A DNA stretch of 64,000 nucleotides from Lysinibacillus capsici (lineage in GTDB: Bacteria > Bacillota > Bacilli > Bacillales_A > Planococcaceae), in the NCBI RefSeq assembly GCF_003367505.1, contig NZ_PXXX01000018.1, positions 124,001 through 188,000 on the forward strand, read 5' to 3'. The notes beneath the pieces are model-generated. The model saw only the letters and a program-made list of their open reading frames with translations. It searched no databases and was not told the origin of the DNA. The position numbers and the translations under genes are program-made. Below are positions 48,337-58,100 of the stretch, piece by piece (within the stretch, counting starts at the first letter, position 1; each line of letters opens with the position of its first letter).

Positions 48337-48469
48337 TTTCTCCCCCTAATTAATGTAATCTCTATCTAAATAAGGACTGTAGAATTATTTACGGTTGTTA
48401 AACTAACCTGCTCCGTTTGCCATCCATGTAACACAAAATCAATACAACACCATAGAAAATGTAAGATTT

Positions 48470-48811
48470 TCACGTTCTTTCATTGGAGTTTAACAACACT
48501 TCTTTCTTTATGTATGACTCTCTGAAAAACAAAAATAACGGTAATGCCAGCGATAAACCAACTGTAAACAAAGTTAATAGACATATCCACTTTTCTTTAA
48601 TGTTATACTTTCTTGACTCATTAAACATAAAGATTATAAAAACAAAGCATGAAATAAAAAAGTCAACAGCGAAGAAGGTCGATATCGAGTTTGCAAATAA
48701 TAAATCTACTAATAACCCTAAATCAAATCCGTTTTTGTTCAAGAATTGCACCAAAAAATAATACGGGAATACTGTGCCGATAATCGCAAATAACAAGTAC
48801 ACTTTTCTCAT
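48470..48811 (-). CDS. DUF2834-like small membrane protein
   Basis: A 113-residue integral membrane protein with three hydrophobic segments (about 4-24, 44-66, 78-98), and PYYFLVQFLNKNGFDLGLLVDLLFAN near 15-40 followed by ISTFFAVDFFISC, the pattern of DUF2834. Function unknown. GAGGGGAAG precedes the ATG by about 11 bases. Its upstream region shares a block with the lipoprotein gene at 47387. Confidence 0.72.
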   Translation of the reverse strand: MRKVYLLFAIIGTVFPYYFLVQFLNKNGFDLGLLVDLLFANSISTFFAVDFFISCFVFIIFMFNESRKYNIKEKWICLLTLFTVGLSLALPLFLFFRESYIKKEVLLNSNERT

Positions 48812-49029
48812 TTACATTAAACTTCCCCTCTTTATATGATTTTCACAAATAATATACTTCTTAATTAAACTCTTTCAGTTTAATAATACCTCATAAAAAA
48901 TAATTTAAATAAATATTTCCATATATGATAATTAATTATAGATTAACATTTAAAATATTAATATATAAACTATATATTCCAAGAGAATATTGTGAATTAT
49001 GTCTAACACTAAGAAAAGGTGGATTGATT

Positions 49030-49209
49030 ATGAATTCAATATATAAGCCATTAATTTTAGCGGTGGTAGTAGGGGGATATGTATATATAGCCAGTAAAAG
49101 TGATAATAATGTGATACCAAATTTTGTCATACTTTATCTTATAATTACAATAGTTTATTTATTATTCAGAAAAATTGAAGAGAAAAGAAAAAGAGTAAGG
49201 AGAAGATAA
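49030..49209 (+). CDS. 59-residue two-helix membrane protein
   Basis: The product starts MNSIYKPLILAVVVGGYVYI, has a second hydrophobic segment (about 28-44), and ends in a basic RKIEEKRKRVRRR tail, typical of a small inner-membrane protein with a cytoplasmic end. I start at the ATG at 49030, nine bases after AAGGTGG; the open frame continues upstream to 48925 without another site. Not a recognised family. Confidence 0.6.
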   Translation: MNSIYKPLILAVVVGGYVYIASKSDNNVIPNFVILYLIITIVYLLFRKIEEKRKRVRRR

Positions 49210-49344
49210 CTTAATTAAAAGTAGGAGATTCGAGACTCTGTGAAAAGATTCACTGTAAATTAGCCAACTACCTGAAAAAAAGTAGCTGATAGTAGCCAAA
49301 TACCCAGATACTCAATAAATACGAGTATCTCGGCATTATTATTA

Positions 49345-49499
49345 ACGATGCTAATTGAAAATGGACAACCAATAAAAACAGTTCAAAAAGATTAGGACAT
49401 AGCAGATCAGCAATTACTGAAGACTGCTATGTCCATTTAACACAGAAGATGGCAAGAGATGCTACCGATATTTTTGATTCCATCGCTAAAGATTTTTAA
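49345..49499 (+). pseudogene. Remnant of a tyrosine recombinase (integrase) C-terminus
   Basis: Frame 1 reads TMLIENGQPIKTVQK from 49345. After a one-base loss near 49390 the sequence continues in a new frame as RLGHSRSAIT, then EDCYVHLTQKMARDATDIF and SIAKDF to the TAA at 49497-49499. LGHS followed by a Tyr within a VxLTxKM context is the catalytic C-terminus of phage-type integrases (usually QxRLGHSS..TxxxYxHxT). Only about 50 codons remain; the HxxR box is missing. It lies about 100 bp from the lepA stop, at one border of the 21.6-kb accessory region. Confidence 0.82.
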
Positions 49500-49601
49500 A
49501 TTGCTTGCACAATTTCAATGCAGTGGCAAATCGGTGGCATTCTCCACCCAACTGATACAAAACTATTTGCTTAAACCCCTATAAACCCTGTTATATCAAT
49601 A

Positions 49602-51428
49602 TTACTTCGAATCATCCATCTTCAGCACAGCCATGAATGCCTCTTGAGGGACTTCGACTGAGCCTACTTGTTTCATACGTTTTTTACCTTCTTTTTGTTT
49701 ATCAAGAAGTTTTCGTTTACGGGAAATATCTCCACCATAACATTTCGCTAATACGTTTTTACGGATGGCTTTAATTGTTGAACGCGCCACGATTTTTTGT
49801 CCAACTGCTGCTTGAATTGGTACTTCAAATTGTTGGCGTGGGATTAATTCTTTTAATTTTTCTACGATGATTTTGCCTCGATCGTAGGCAAAGTCACGGT
49901 GTACGATAAAGCTTAGGGCATCGACTTGCTCACCATTTAATAAAATATCCATTTTCACTAATTTCGATGGCTGGTAACCAATAAGTTCATAGTCGAATGA
50001 TGCATAGCCCTTTGTATTTGATTTTAAATAGTCAAAGAAATCATAGACAATTTCTGATAATGGCATTTCATAAATAATACTTACACGCGATGTATCAATA
50101 TAATCCATCGTCATGAAATTACCACGCTTCATTTGACAAAGTTCCATAACCGCTCCCACATAATCATTTGGTACCATGATTGTTGCTTTCACATATGGTT
50201 CCTCGACACGATCGATTTTTTGCGGGTCTGGCATAAAGGAAGGGTTATCGACTTTCAGCTCAGTACCATCTGTCATATGAACATTGTAAATTACGGAAGG
50301 TGCTGTTGTAATTAAGTCGATATTAAATTCACGCTCAATACGCTCCTGAATAATTTCCATATGTAGTAATCCTAAGAATCCACAGCGGAAACCAAAACCA
50401 AGTGCTTGCGATGTCTCTGGCTCATATTGTAGCGCAGAATCATTTAACTCTAGCTTTTCTAACGCTTCACGTAAATCGTTGTATTTGGCTGTATCAATTG
50501 GATACAAACCACAGTAGACCATTGGGTTCAAACGGCGATAACCAGCTAATGGCTCAGCTGCAGGACGATTTGCATAGGTTACAGTATCCCCTACACGTGT
50601 GTCCCCTACATTTTTGATAGATGCGGTTAAATAACCTACATCACCCACTGTTAACTCAGCCTGTGGCACAACTTTTGGTGTATGTACCCCAACTTCAATA
50701 ACTTCGAATTCCGCACCTGTTGCCATCATGCGAATTTTATCGCCAGGCTTAACAGTACCATTGATGACACGAATCGAAATGATAACACCTTTATAGGCAT
50801 CATAAACAGAGTCAAAAATTAAAGCTTGTAGTGGTGCATCTGGATCACCAGTTGGCGCTGGTACCTTCTCTACGATTTGCTCTAGAATATCCTCGATACC
50901 AATACCTGCTTTCGCAGACGCTAATACTGCTTCAGAGGCATCTAATCCAATAACGTCTTCTACTTCTTGACGTACACGTTCTGGGTCAGCTGCAGGTAAA
51001 TCAATTTTATTGATTACAGGTAAAATTTCTAAATCATTGTCAAGTGCTAAGTAAACATTTGCTAGTGTTTGTGCTTCAATACCTTGTGCTGCGTCCACAA
51101 CTAATATGGCACCCTCACAAGCAGCTAAACTACGTGATACTTCATATGTGAAATCGACGTGTCCTGGTGTGTCGATTAAATGAAATGTATACACTTCGCC
51201 GTCTTTTGCTTCGTACTTTAATTGAACTGCATTTAACTTAATTGTAATGCCTCGCTCACGCTCTAAATCCATTGAGTCGAGGAGCTGTGCCTTCATCTCA
51301 CGGGAAGTTAAAGATTTTGTTTGCTCTAAAATACGGTCAGCAAGCGTTGATTTCCCATGGTCAATATGTGCAATAATAGAGAAATTTCGTATATTCTCTT
51401 GTCGTTTTAAACGTGCTTCTCGGTTCAT
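49602..51428 (-). CDS. lepA: Elongation factor 4 (LepA)
   Basis: A ribosome-associated GTPase that back-translocates or affects ribosome biogenesis under stress. The 608 residues show [14 protein letters not shown] (P-loop, near 14), RERGITIK (near 56), DTPGHVDF (near 81), NKIDLPAAD (near 134), then EF-G-like domains and the LepA-specific C-terminal domain with [26 protein letters not shown] start at the ATG at 51428, eight bases after TTAGGAG; the GTG at 51437 overlaps that site. Confidence 0.98.
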   Translation of the reverse strand: MNREARLKRQENIRNFSIIAHIDHGKSTLADRILEQTKSLTSREMKAQLLDSMDLERERGITIKLNAVQLKYEAKDGEVYTFHLIDTPGHVDFTYEVSRSLAACEGAILVVDAAQGIEAQTLANVYLALDNDLEILPVINKIDLPAADPERVRQEVEDVIGLDASEAVLASAKAGIGIEDILEQIVEKVPAPTGDPDAPLQALIFDSVYDAYKGVIISIRVINGTVKPGDKIRMMATGAEFEVIEVGVHTPKVVPQAELTVGDVGYLTASIKNVGDTRVGDTVTYANRPAAEPLAGYRRLNPMVYCGLYPIDTAKYNDLREALEKLELNDSALQYEPETSQALGFGFRCGFLGLLHMEIIQERIEREFNIDLITTAPSVIYNVHMTDGTELKVDNPSFMPDPQKIDRVEEPYVKATIMVPNDYVGAVMELCQMKRGNFMTMDYIDTSRVSIIYEMPLSEIVYDFFDYLKSNTKGYASFDYELIGYQPSKLVKMDILLNGEQVDALSFIVHRDFAYDRGKIIVEKLKELIPRQQFEVPIQAAVGQKIVARSTIKAIRKNVLAKCYGGDISRKRKLLDKQKEGKKRMKQVGSVEVPQEAFMAVLKMDDSK

Positions 51429-51937
51429 CTTTTCCACTCCTAATTAAACTATAATGAATTATACTATGAACATAACGCAAAGTACAACAGCAACTAGACT
51501 TGAAAGCCTATAATATCAATACTTTCAGTGTTTCATGACGTTTTTAAATTTTACAGTATTAAGTATATAAATGCAGGCAAATCAGCTATAGTAGTACTCG
51601 ATGTGTAGCAGTTGAAATGAAAATGCGTCTACTCGACATGAGGAGAGATTCGATGGATGAATCTTCGCCTGATCAATCAAGAAAAGCACGCTATCTCCAA
51701 AAAATATCATCGTCCATATTGCTAAAAAGCGTGAACACAATCCCATTTTTATAAACCTAAACTATGGTTAGTAAAAGAAAGAATGGATATCGCACCATCT
51801 TCCACATAATGGAACAGATCAAATATCAAGCTTACCATACAGGAACAACTAATAGAGGTAGAGCAAATAGCTCCCTTTCTAAGATATAGAAAAAGTCAGC
51901 TACGCAGATAAAACTGTGTATACTGACCTTTTTTATT
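51429..51937 (-). terminator. Gap upstream of lepA with a terminator at 51895-51927
   Basis: GTCAG and CTGAC arms with inner CTACGCAG / CTGTGTA pairing form an imperfect hairpin at 51895-51927, followed by TTTTTC on the minus strand; it serves the acyltransferase gene. A 33-codon plus-strand frame at 51653-51754 (MDESSPDQSRKARYLQKISS...) has GAGGAGA upstream but no other support. A further protein-like stretch (ERMDIAPSST near 51780) is broken by stops. It may be decayed mobile DNA. Confidence 0.55.
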
Positions 51938-53833
51938 TTATTTGTTTAAGGATTGTTGAATGAGCTTTGTTAAAACTTCTATCCCTTTTTTCTCTAAATG
52001 TACACCGTCAGGGGCAAAGTATTCAGGGTGATTGATTGCTGCTGCATGCCAGTCAATTAGTGTTATTCGCTCATGTTCCTGTGCTTTTTGCAGTAAAGCT
52101 TCATTCACCTTTGCTTCCCAAGATCGCGGCACACGTGTATTCACTAAATAAATATCGGCATTAGAAAAAGCTTCAAGGAGTGCATCCATTTGGTCAGTCG
52201 TAAAATAACCATTTGTCCCCAATTGTAGAATGACTGCATGATTAGGTTGATTAAAACTTGCATAATTTGGTGCAAGTTTTACAGCTTGCGAAACTTGACG
52301 GCCTATTTTTCCATCGATTGTAATAGTCGGATACATATTATGTAAGCTCGGTGCAATATCAATCATTAGGGAGTCACCAATGGCTAGTATGCCACGATAA
52401 AACTCATCTTTTTCAGGCTCTATAATGGTGTTATTTTCTTCTTGCTTAGGTGTTTCTATCTTCTGAACATCCTCTCCTCCCTTATCCTTACTTTGAGAAG
52501 GCTTGTCGGTAGAGGCTTCAGCTTGTTTGTCCTGCTTGTTCAGATTGGCTGTAGGCTCTTCGCCATTAATTTTTATCGTTGTTGGCAGCGTTTTAGATGG
52601 GTTTTGCTGACTTTCACCCACTACACCTGTCATGCCTGTGAAAAATACAAGCAGAAAAAGAGGAACCATAACCGTTGATATTTTTCGTGGAAAAGTAAGG
52701 CTTCCCCACTTGTTTTTATTACAAATCAGATATTTTTGACAATAGACTCGGAACCCTTCTTTCCGGATGGGCATCTCAATGAAGCGATAGGATAGCTCTG
52801 CAATCATCAGGATTAGTAAAAGCTGCAGGAATATTCGCCAATAGGAAGGATTACCAATTTCATGAATGGGTGTCCCTAAAACCATGACAGGATAATGCCA
52901 TAGATAAATGCCGTAGGAACGAGAGCCTATCCAACATAATGGCTTCCATGCTAATATTTTTCCTAGTATGCTGACTGGATGAGAAATACATGCAATCAAA
53001 ACGGCAGCATTCAAGCAAAATAAAAACATGCCTCCTCTATAAAGAAAGGATTGATATTCATCCACATACACTATGCTTACTAAAAAAATAGTAAGTGCAA
53101 TGAAACTCATAATATTTAGTTTCTTCACATGGTTCGCTGATAATTTTTGAGAAGATAGTCTTTTCATTGGCCAAACAAGTGCTAGCCAACAGCCTATTAA
53201 TAATTCAAAACAACGTGTGTCCGTTCCATAATAAACACGACTAGGATCAGCGCCTGGCTGATAGAGTAACGCCATTACGAATGCTGAACAAAGGGCACCA
53301 CAAAAGATGATATTTGCTAGTTTATTTTGTTTTTTAACAACAAAAAGTCCAATCATTAAGAGCAATGGCCATATCAAGTAAAATTGTTCTTCAATAGCTA
53401 ATGACCATAGGTTTTTTAAAGGTGATGGAGAACCGAAACTATCAAAATAAGAGAGTTTATGAAAAATGAACCACCAATTACTTGAATAAAAAATGGAGGA
53501 CAATGCATCCCCGCGCAAAGTATGGAGAAGCTCTTTATGAAAGAGCATTGCCCAAACAAATGATGTAATAATCATAACGTAGGCAGCTGGTAGTAGCCTT
53601 CTAAATCGTCCCACCCAAAATTTCTTTAGGCTGACTGTTAATTGATTGCCCTTTAAAGGTAAGATGGTAGAGGTGATTAAATAGCCCGATAATACAAAGA
53701 AGATATCTACTCCTAAAAAGCCACCTCTAGCCCAACTGAAGTTAAAATGATAAGCAATAACTGCTAATACAGCCAATGCTCGAATCCCGTCTAATCCAGG
53801 AATATAACGATGATTTAATGACTTGCCTGACAT
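51938..53833 (-). CDS. OatA-like membrane acyltransferase (acyltransferase 3 plus SGNH)
   Basis: A 631-residue protein. The N-terminal acyltransferase-3 domain (about 10-370) has the PGLDGIRALAVLAVIAYHF start, GGFLGVDIFFVLSGYLIT and about ten membrane helices. A charged external linker follows (about 400-465), then an SGNH-hydrolase domain with AIGDSLMIDIAPSL (near 478), QLGTNGYF (near 534) and DGVHLEKKG (Asp/His, near 612). This matches OatA-type peptidoglycan O-acetyltransferases, which confer lysozyme resistance. It sits between spoIIP and lepA, where B. subtilis has a different small gene. Confidence 0.88.
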   Translation of the reverse strand: MSGKSLNHRYIPGLDGIRALAVLAVIAYHFNFSWARGGFLGVDIFFVLSGYLITSTILPLKGNQLTVSLKKFWVGRFRRLLPAAYVMIITSFVWAMLFHKELLHTLRGDALSSIFYSSNWWFIFHKLSYFDSFGSPSPLKNLWSLAIEEQFYLIWPLLLMIGLFVVKKQNKLANIIFCGALCSAFVMALLYQPGADPSRVYYGTDTRCFELLIGCWLALVWPMKRLSSQKLSANHVKKLNIMSFIALTIFLVSIVYVDEYQSFLYRGGMFLFCLNAAVLIACISHPVSILGKILAWKPLCWIGSRSYGIYLWHYPVMVLGTPIHEIGNPSYWRIFLQLLLILMIAELSYRFIEMPIRKEGFRVYCQKYLICNKNKWGSLTFPRKISTVMVPLFLLVFFTGMTGVVGESQQNPSKTLPTTIKINGEEPTANLNKQDKQAEASTDKPSQSKDKGGEDVQKIETPKQEENNTIIEPEKDEFYRGILAIGDSLMIDIAPSLHNMYPTITIDGKIGRQVSQAVKLAPNYASFNQPNHAVILQLGTNGYFTTDQMDALLEAFSNADIYLVNTRVPRSWEAKVNEALLQKAQEHERITLIDWHAAAINHPEYFAPDGVHLEKKGIEVLTKLIQQSLNK

Positions 53834-54425
53834 ACTATTCCTTCCTTCAATAATCTCTCAATTTCGTTTCGGTATAATGTGTTGGTTTTTTCTAGCTGTA
53901 CAAAGTAGAAGTCAATCTAAAAGCGCTGTCACAATCTGTAATAACCGCACACGGCTTTGGTTAAATGATGTTAGTTACATCCAAACGCTACAAGGAGTAT
54001 CGCTTTTTGAAGGTATTCCCTTCTGCATCAAGATAAAACCTGTTGTCACGTAATAGAACCTTTTGGATTGATAACCATCCCCTCTCTATTATTTTTGCTT
54101 ATTCACTTATATGTTTGACGATTGAAATACGATAAAAGTTTGAGAGAAAAATGAAACGTTATCATTTTTAGTCTTCTAAAAATTCATATGTATATTTGCT
54201 ATAGAGGCATTCCCAAAAATGGTATATACTCCAAAAGTAAGTTTGCTTTATTTGCATATGCCTTCATTTAACGTTTTATCATGAAATTCGCGAGCCAACT
54301 TGAAAATTATAAGACAAGAATGGAGCAATGGAAAGACAATTAATGAGAATTATTTCTGGAAATTTTATTATCATACAAATAAAAAAAGTGAGCCCACAAG
54401 AGTCCCACTTTTTAATATGACTGGT
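53834..54425 (-). terminator. Gap with a terminator at 54383-54413 after spoIIP
   Basis: AAAAAGTG / CACTTTTT arms with a 14-base loop and a T-rich end form a terminator just after the spoIIP stop. The remaining ~550 bp of the gap, upstream of the acyltransferase, is AT-rich and holds no supported gene; a plus-strand open frame at 53823-54053 has no start signal. The acyltransferase promoter probably lies here. Confidence 0.65.
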
Positions 54426-55280
54426 CTATTTTGTTGAATCATTGACAAACGCTTTTGATATTGCCTTACCAATTACAGCAATCGTACGATTAACCTCTTC
54501 CTCAGTATTACCAATTCCACCAATCTCAATAATCATCATTTGCTTTGCTAAATCCTGATTGTATCGCCCATCAACCCCATCACCACTTTTAGAAATAACC
54601 CCTTTAGAAATTTTTGGAACGATGGCATTTAGTGTGGATGATAAACTTTCAGCATAGGCTGTATTCCAGCGGTAATTAGCATGTTCTGCCCCAACAACAA
54701 TAGCGATTTTCGCATAATTTTCCCCATTATATGAGATCGTTGTAAGATCATGTTTTAATGAGTCACGATGTAAATCAACTATTAAATCATAATTATTTGT
54801 TTCTAAATGCTTACTTAAATATGGCCTCATCACATTATAAGATTCATGATAGCCTTTACCTTCTTCTTGTAATTTCTTCATAATATCTACATCAAGAACA
54901 TCCGTCTTTAAACCATTTACATTAAAATGATTCACAATCTTATCCTTCAGGCTCATAATATTGACCGTTTCATGAGAAGTCGCTACCTTACCACTCACTG
55001 CTTTCACCATAGGTTCATATGCTTCATGCGTATGGGTAAATAACACTAACACTTTAAATGGGTCCGGGTCTAGGGCTTGATCTGGTTCAGGTTCTTTCGT
55101 TTGTTCCAGTACACTTTGTTCAGCTAAATTGGTAGCAGCAAACACGACTTGCTTATCTTCTGATTGTTTGATCGGAGTCGATGCTTGCTTGTTGAACGGA
55201 AGTTGCCCAGCAATGACAGGTAATACGAAAAAGAACAATAATATACCAAATGACCATTGTAGTTTTTTTAGCAAAGTCAC
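54426..55280 (-). CDS. spoIIP: Stage II sporulation protein P (SpoIIP family)
   Basis: SpoIIP is a peptidoglycan amidase/endopeptidase of the DMP complex that drives engulfment with SpoIID and SpoIIM. The 284-residue protein has an N-terminal membrane anchor (about 8-25), a short linker, and the catalytic domain with VLVLFTHTHEAYEPM (His near 83), YDLIVDLHRDSLKHD (near 160) and a late MIIEIGGIGNTEEE (near 250). It is shorter than B. subtilis SpoIIP (about 400 residues), mainly in the N-terminal region. The start is GTG at 55280, or TTG at 55274, which is better spaced from GGAGG. Confidence 0.88.
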   Translation of the reverse strand: MTLLKKLQWSFGILLFFFVLPVIAGQLPFNKQASTPIKQSEDKQVVFAATNLAEQSVLEQTKEPEPDQALDPDPFKVLVLFTHTHEAYEPMVKAVSGKVATSHETVNIMSLKDKIVNHFNVNGLKTDVLDVDIMKKLQEEGKGYHESYNVMRPYLSKHLETNNYDLIVDLHRDSLKHDLTTISYNGENYAKIAIVVGAEHANYRWNTAYAESLSSTLNAIVPKISKGVISKSGDGVDGRYNQDLAKQMMIIEIGGIGNTEEEVNRTIAVIGKAISKAFVNDSTK

Positions 55281-55400
55281 ACCCTCCTCCCCATATCGTA
55301 TGGAGGGGGGATGTTAATTAGAACGAAAATAAATTTCTTGTTTTACGCATAAATAAGCGTGTTTTAGAAGGACTACTCTAAGCGTTGTTTCTTCATTATT

Positions 55401-56417
55401 TTATAAATCACTTGCCCAATTCATTAGCATAGAAGCCACTAATTTTGCATAGCGATCAATCCAATAGTCTGCTTCTTTTGGTGTAACCATCAGTTGTGTG
55501 TGGGAGCCAGCGAAGGTTTCCTCAAACAGCTGCTGGCGCTCCTCCTTCGTCCATGTCGCCCATTCTCCAAATATAGGTTGTACTAATGTCATATCCAGTT
55601 CCTTGTTGATATCTGGTTGCCATGAGGATAATGAAAGCTTTGATGACGGTTTACTGCGTTCAGCCACACGAGCAGCTATCGAACGTAGCATAGTTTCTAC
55701 CGCATCCGCAATTAATACAGGTGCATCTACTACAGTAGGGATCCCTATTGCTGTTACGGGAATGCCAAGCATCTCATAGGAAATCTCTTGCCGTTGATTG
55801 CCTACTCCTGAACCTGGATGTATGCCTGTATCTGTTAATTGAATCGTTTTACAGAGTCGATTACTCGCTCTTGTAGCAAGTGCATCTACTACAATGATTA
55901 ATTTTGGTTGCAGACGTTCAGCAATAGCAGCCACAAACTCACCTGTTTCGTAGCCTGTTTGTCCTGTTACACCAGGAGCATACATGACAAATTTTTCATC
56001 AATGACATCTAAACTATGCAAATGGTCAATTAAATAGGGACCTATTGCATCGGGGGTAATAGTGCGATTTCCTAAACCGACTATTAAAATTTTATCGTCT
56101 TCTTGCCAAGAAAGTGCGTCATGCATTTTTTTGAAATTTACAAGCAATTCTTGTTCAAGTTGTGCAAAGCCTTCTTGATCTTCTAATGTTAGTGTCGGGA
56201 CAGAAAGGGTAATATACTGCCCTTCTTTTTTACCAATTTGCTTTTCCCCTTCAGCATCTACAAGAACATCTGTGATTTTTACTCTACCAGCATTCCGATC
56301 TTCAATTTGAATGCCACTTGATTGTTCAAGCTTTTCTTTTTGCTCTTTGGTCTGATGGACAACTACCTCTTCTGATTCATCGATTAAATCTGTTCGTTGC
56401 CAATTAAAATTTTGCAT
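55401..56417 (-). CDS. gpr: Germination protease GPR
   Basis: GPR degrades small acid-soluble spore proteins during germination and is stored as an inactive zymogen. The 338 residues contain ILIVGLGNRTITPDAIGP (near 102) and IHPGSGVGNQRQEISYEMLGIPVTAIGIPTVVDA (near 208), hallmarks of this atypical aspartic protease. I start at the ATG at 56417, after TTGAGGTGAA; the reading from 56447 lacks a site. It is transcribed divergently from rpsT and followed by spoIIP. Confidence 0.95.
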   Translation of the reverse strand: MQNFNWQRTDLIDESEEVVVHQTKEQKEKLEQSSGIQIEDRNAGRVKITDVLVDAEGEKQIGKKEGQYITLSVPTLTLEDQEGFAQLEQELLVNFKKMHDALSWQEDDKILIVGLGNRTITPDAIGPYLIDHLHSLDVIDEKFVMYAPGVTGQTGYETGEFVAAIAERLQPKLIIVVDALATRASNRLCKTIQLTDTGIHPGSGVGNQRQEISYEMLGIPVTAIGIPTVVDAPVLIADAVETMLRSIAARVAERSKPSSKLSLSSWQPDINKELDMTLVQPIFGEWATWTKEERQQLFEETFAGSHTQLMVTPKEADYWIDRYAKLVASMLMNWASDL

Positions 56418-56521
56418 ACAGTTCACCTCAAGCTGTAGTTTGTTCAAACTGTCAAGTAAATATTCTTTGCATTTATCTATTGCAATTTGGCCAAGCGTTT
56501 GTTAAAATGATTTTTGTTGTA

Positions 56522-56550
56522 TTGACACAAGAAATCAATGAGAAGATATC
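56522..56550 (+). promoter_or_regulatory. Candidate SigA promoter for rpsT
   Basis: TTGACA at 56522-56527 with a 17-base spacer to GATATC (56545-56550), about 30 bases before the rpsT start. The -10 is a weak match. Confidence 0.4.
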
Positions 56551-56580
56551 ATCTCGTACCTAATTTAGGAGGTGAAATAT

Positions 56581-56829
56581 ATGCCAAACATTAAATCTGC
56601 GATTAAACGCGTAAAAGTTAACGAAAAAGCTAACATTGCTAATTCTCAAGCTAAATCTGCAATGCGTACTACAGTGAAAAAAGCTGAAAACGCTGTTGCT
56701 GCTAACGCTGAAAACAAACAAGAACTTTTACAAGCAGCTTTCAAATCTTTAGATAAAGCAGCTTCAAAAGGACTTATCCACAAAAACGCGGCGGCTCGTA
56801 AAAAGTCTCGCCTTGCTAAAAAAGCGTAA
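56581..56829 (+). CDS. rpsT: 30S ribosomal protein S20
   Basis: S20 binds 16S rRNA early in 30S assembly. The 82-residue product starts [20 protein letters not shown] and ends in the lysine/arginine-rich [16 protein letters not shown], typical of S20. TAGGAGGTGAAAT precedes the ATG at 56581; reading from the GTG at 56572 would include the site. It is on the opposite strand from gpr and holA, as in B. subtilis. Confidence 0.97.
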   Translation: MPNIKSAIKRVKVNEKANIANSQAKSAMRTTVKKAENAVAANAENKQELLQAAFKSLDKAASKGLIHKNAAARKKSRLAKKA

Positions 56830-56839
56830 TTGTTTAAAG

Positions 56840-56869
56840 GATCAGATACTCTATTAGGAGTAGCTGATC
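56840..56869 (+). terminator. Terminator after rpsT
   Basis: GATCAG and CTGATC with an inner ACTC/GAGT pairing and short loop, followed by TTTTTAATTTT. Confidence 0.85.
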
Positions 56870-56893
56870 TTTTTAATTTTATAGAGAACAAAA

Positions 56894-56918
56894 AAAGCTG
56901 CCCTTATTGGACAGCTTT
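56894..56918 (-). terminator. Terminator after holA
   Basis: AAAGCTG and CAGCTTT arms with a further CCC/GG pairing; the minus strand continues in TTTTTTTG. It lies 7 bases after the holA stop. Confidence 0.85.
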
Positions 56919-56924
56919 CTTTGC

Positions 56925-57935
56925 CTATAGTTGGCGCAATAAAAATAGCTCTAGATAGCGCTCTCGATTTCCACCAGACGATTTTAGCTGTAAATCAACC
57001 TCTGCTAATTGATATAATGCCCGTAGCAAATTTTCTTCTGAAGGCCGATGCCGTTGCTCAATCATAAGTTTGACGCGATACGGATGAATTTTTAAATTTT
57101 TAGCGATTTGTTGAGGGTGATAACCTTTTTTCAATAAATAAAAAACATTTGACATGGTACGAACATTGGATGCTAGCAAGCCCACTAACATAATAGGTTC
57201 TTGTTTTTGTCGCAATAAATCATGATAGATAGACAAGGCTCCGACAGAGTCATTTGCCAAATATGCGTTAAGCATTTTAAAGGCATCTTGCTCTAATGTT
57301 TTTGCCACCAAATCCTCCACTAAAGAAGTTGTAATTTCGCCACCATCACCTAAATAAAGGGTTAGCTTGTCAATTTCCATCTGTAATTGTAGCATGTTGG
57401 CTCCGACCATCGTAACAAGCAATTCAATAGCATCTTGTGTAATGCTATTACCTTGTGTTTTGACAATGCCTTGAATCCATACGGCTAAATCCTGCTCTTT
57501 TGGTGTTTCTGCTTGTACAAATAATGCATGCTCTTTCATCATTTTAGTCACTTTTTTGCGCTCATCCAATTTTTCAAAAGGAGCAATAAAAACCGTTACG
57601 GAAAAATCAGAAGGATTCGACAACCATGTTTCCAATCGTTTCACATCATGATCGATTTTTTCCTTCCCTTTCTCGGTTGCCTTTAAAAACGAAGCATTTT
57701 TAGCAATAATAAGCTTACGTTCTGAGAAAAAAGGAATGGTATCTGCTTCATCCATGACTGCATCTACTGGTACTTCTTCTAAATCAAATGTGGACATCTC
57801 CAGATCTTCTTCTGGACCCATTGCCTCTTTTAAACGTTTAATAGTTTCATCTATAAAATAGCTTTCTTCACCAACAAGCAAATATACTGGTGCAAGCTCA
57901 CCTTTTTTTATTGTATTCCAAACCGTTGAAATCAT
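56925..57935 (-). CDS. holA: DNA polymerase III subunit delta
   Basis: HolA is the wrench of the clamp loader that opens the sliding clamp. The 336 residues match the YqeN form: N-terminal LAPVYLLVGEESYFIDETIKRLKEA, IPFFSERKLIIAKNASFL (near 70), and a helical C-terminal domain ending NRERYLELFLLRQL. I start at the ATG at 57935, after GGAGGGG; an upstream reading from 57980 runs through that site. The gene lies downstream of the comEC operon. Confidence 0.94.
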   Translation of the reverse strand: MISTVWNTIKKGELAPVYLLVGEESYFIDETIKRLKEAMGPEEDLEMSTFDLEEVPVDAVMDEADTIPFFSERKLIIAKNASFLKATEKGKEKIDHDVKRLETWLSNPSDFSVTVFIAPFEKLDERKKVTKMMKEHALFVQAETPKEQDLAVWIQGIVKTQGNSITQDAIELLVTMVGANMLQLQMEIDKLTLYLGDGGEITTSLVEDLVAKTLEQDAFKMLNAYLANDSVGALSIYHDLLRQKQEPIMLVGLLASNVRTMSNVFYLLKKGYHPQQIAKNLKIHPYRVKLMIEQRHRPSEENLLRALYQLAEVDLQLKSSGGNRERYLELFLLRQL

Positions 57936-58100
57936 AATTTCCCCTCCATCTAGCAATACTATTAGTATACATGATTTCATAGTCCTTTGTGTCTTTGACC
58001 GAATTGTGTCGATTCCTTGCCAGACGGGGAAATCACCTTTTCGATATAGCTTTTATGACCATGTTGTCTTATAATAAATAACAGAATTGGAGGGATAACA

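Noticed and set aside
53823-54053. 76-codon plus-strand open frame upstream of the acyltransferase
   Set aside because: No start signal and no recognisable protein features.
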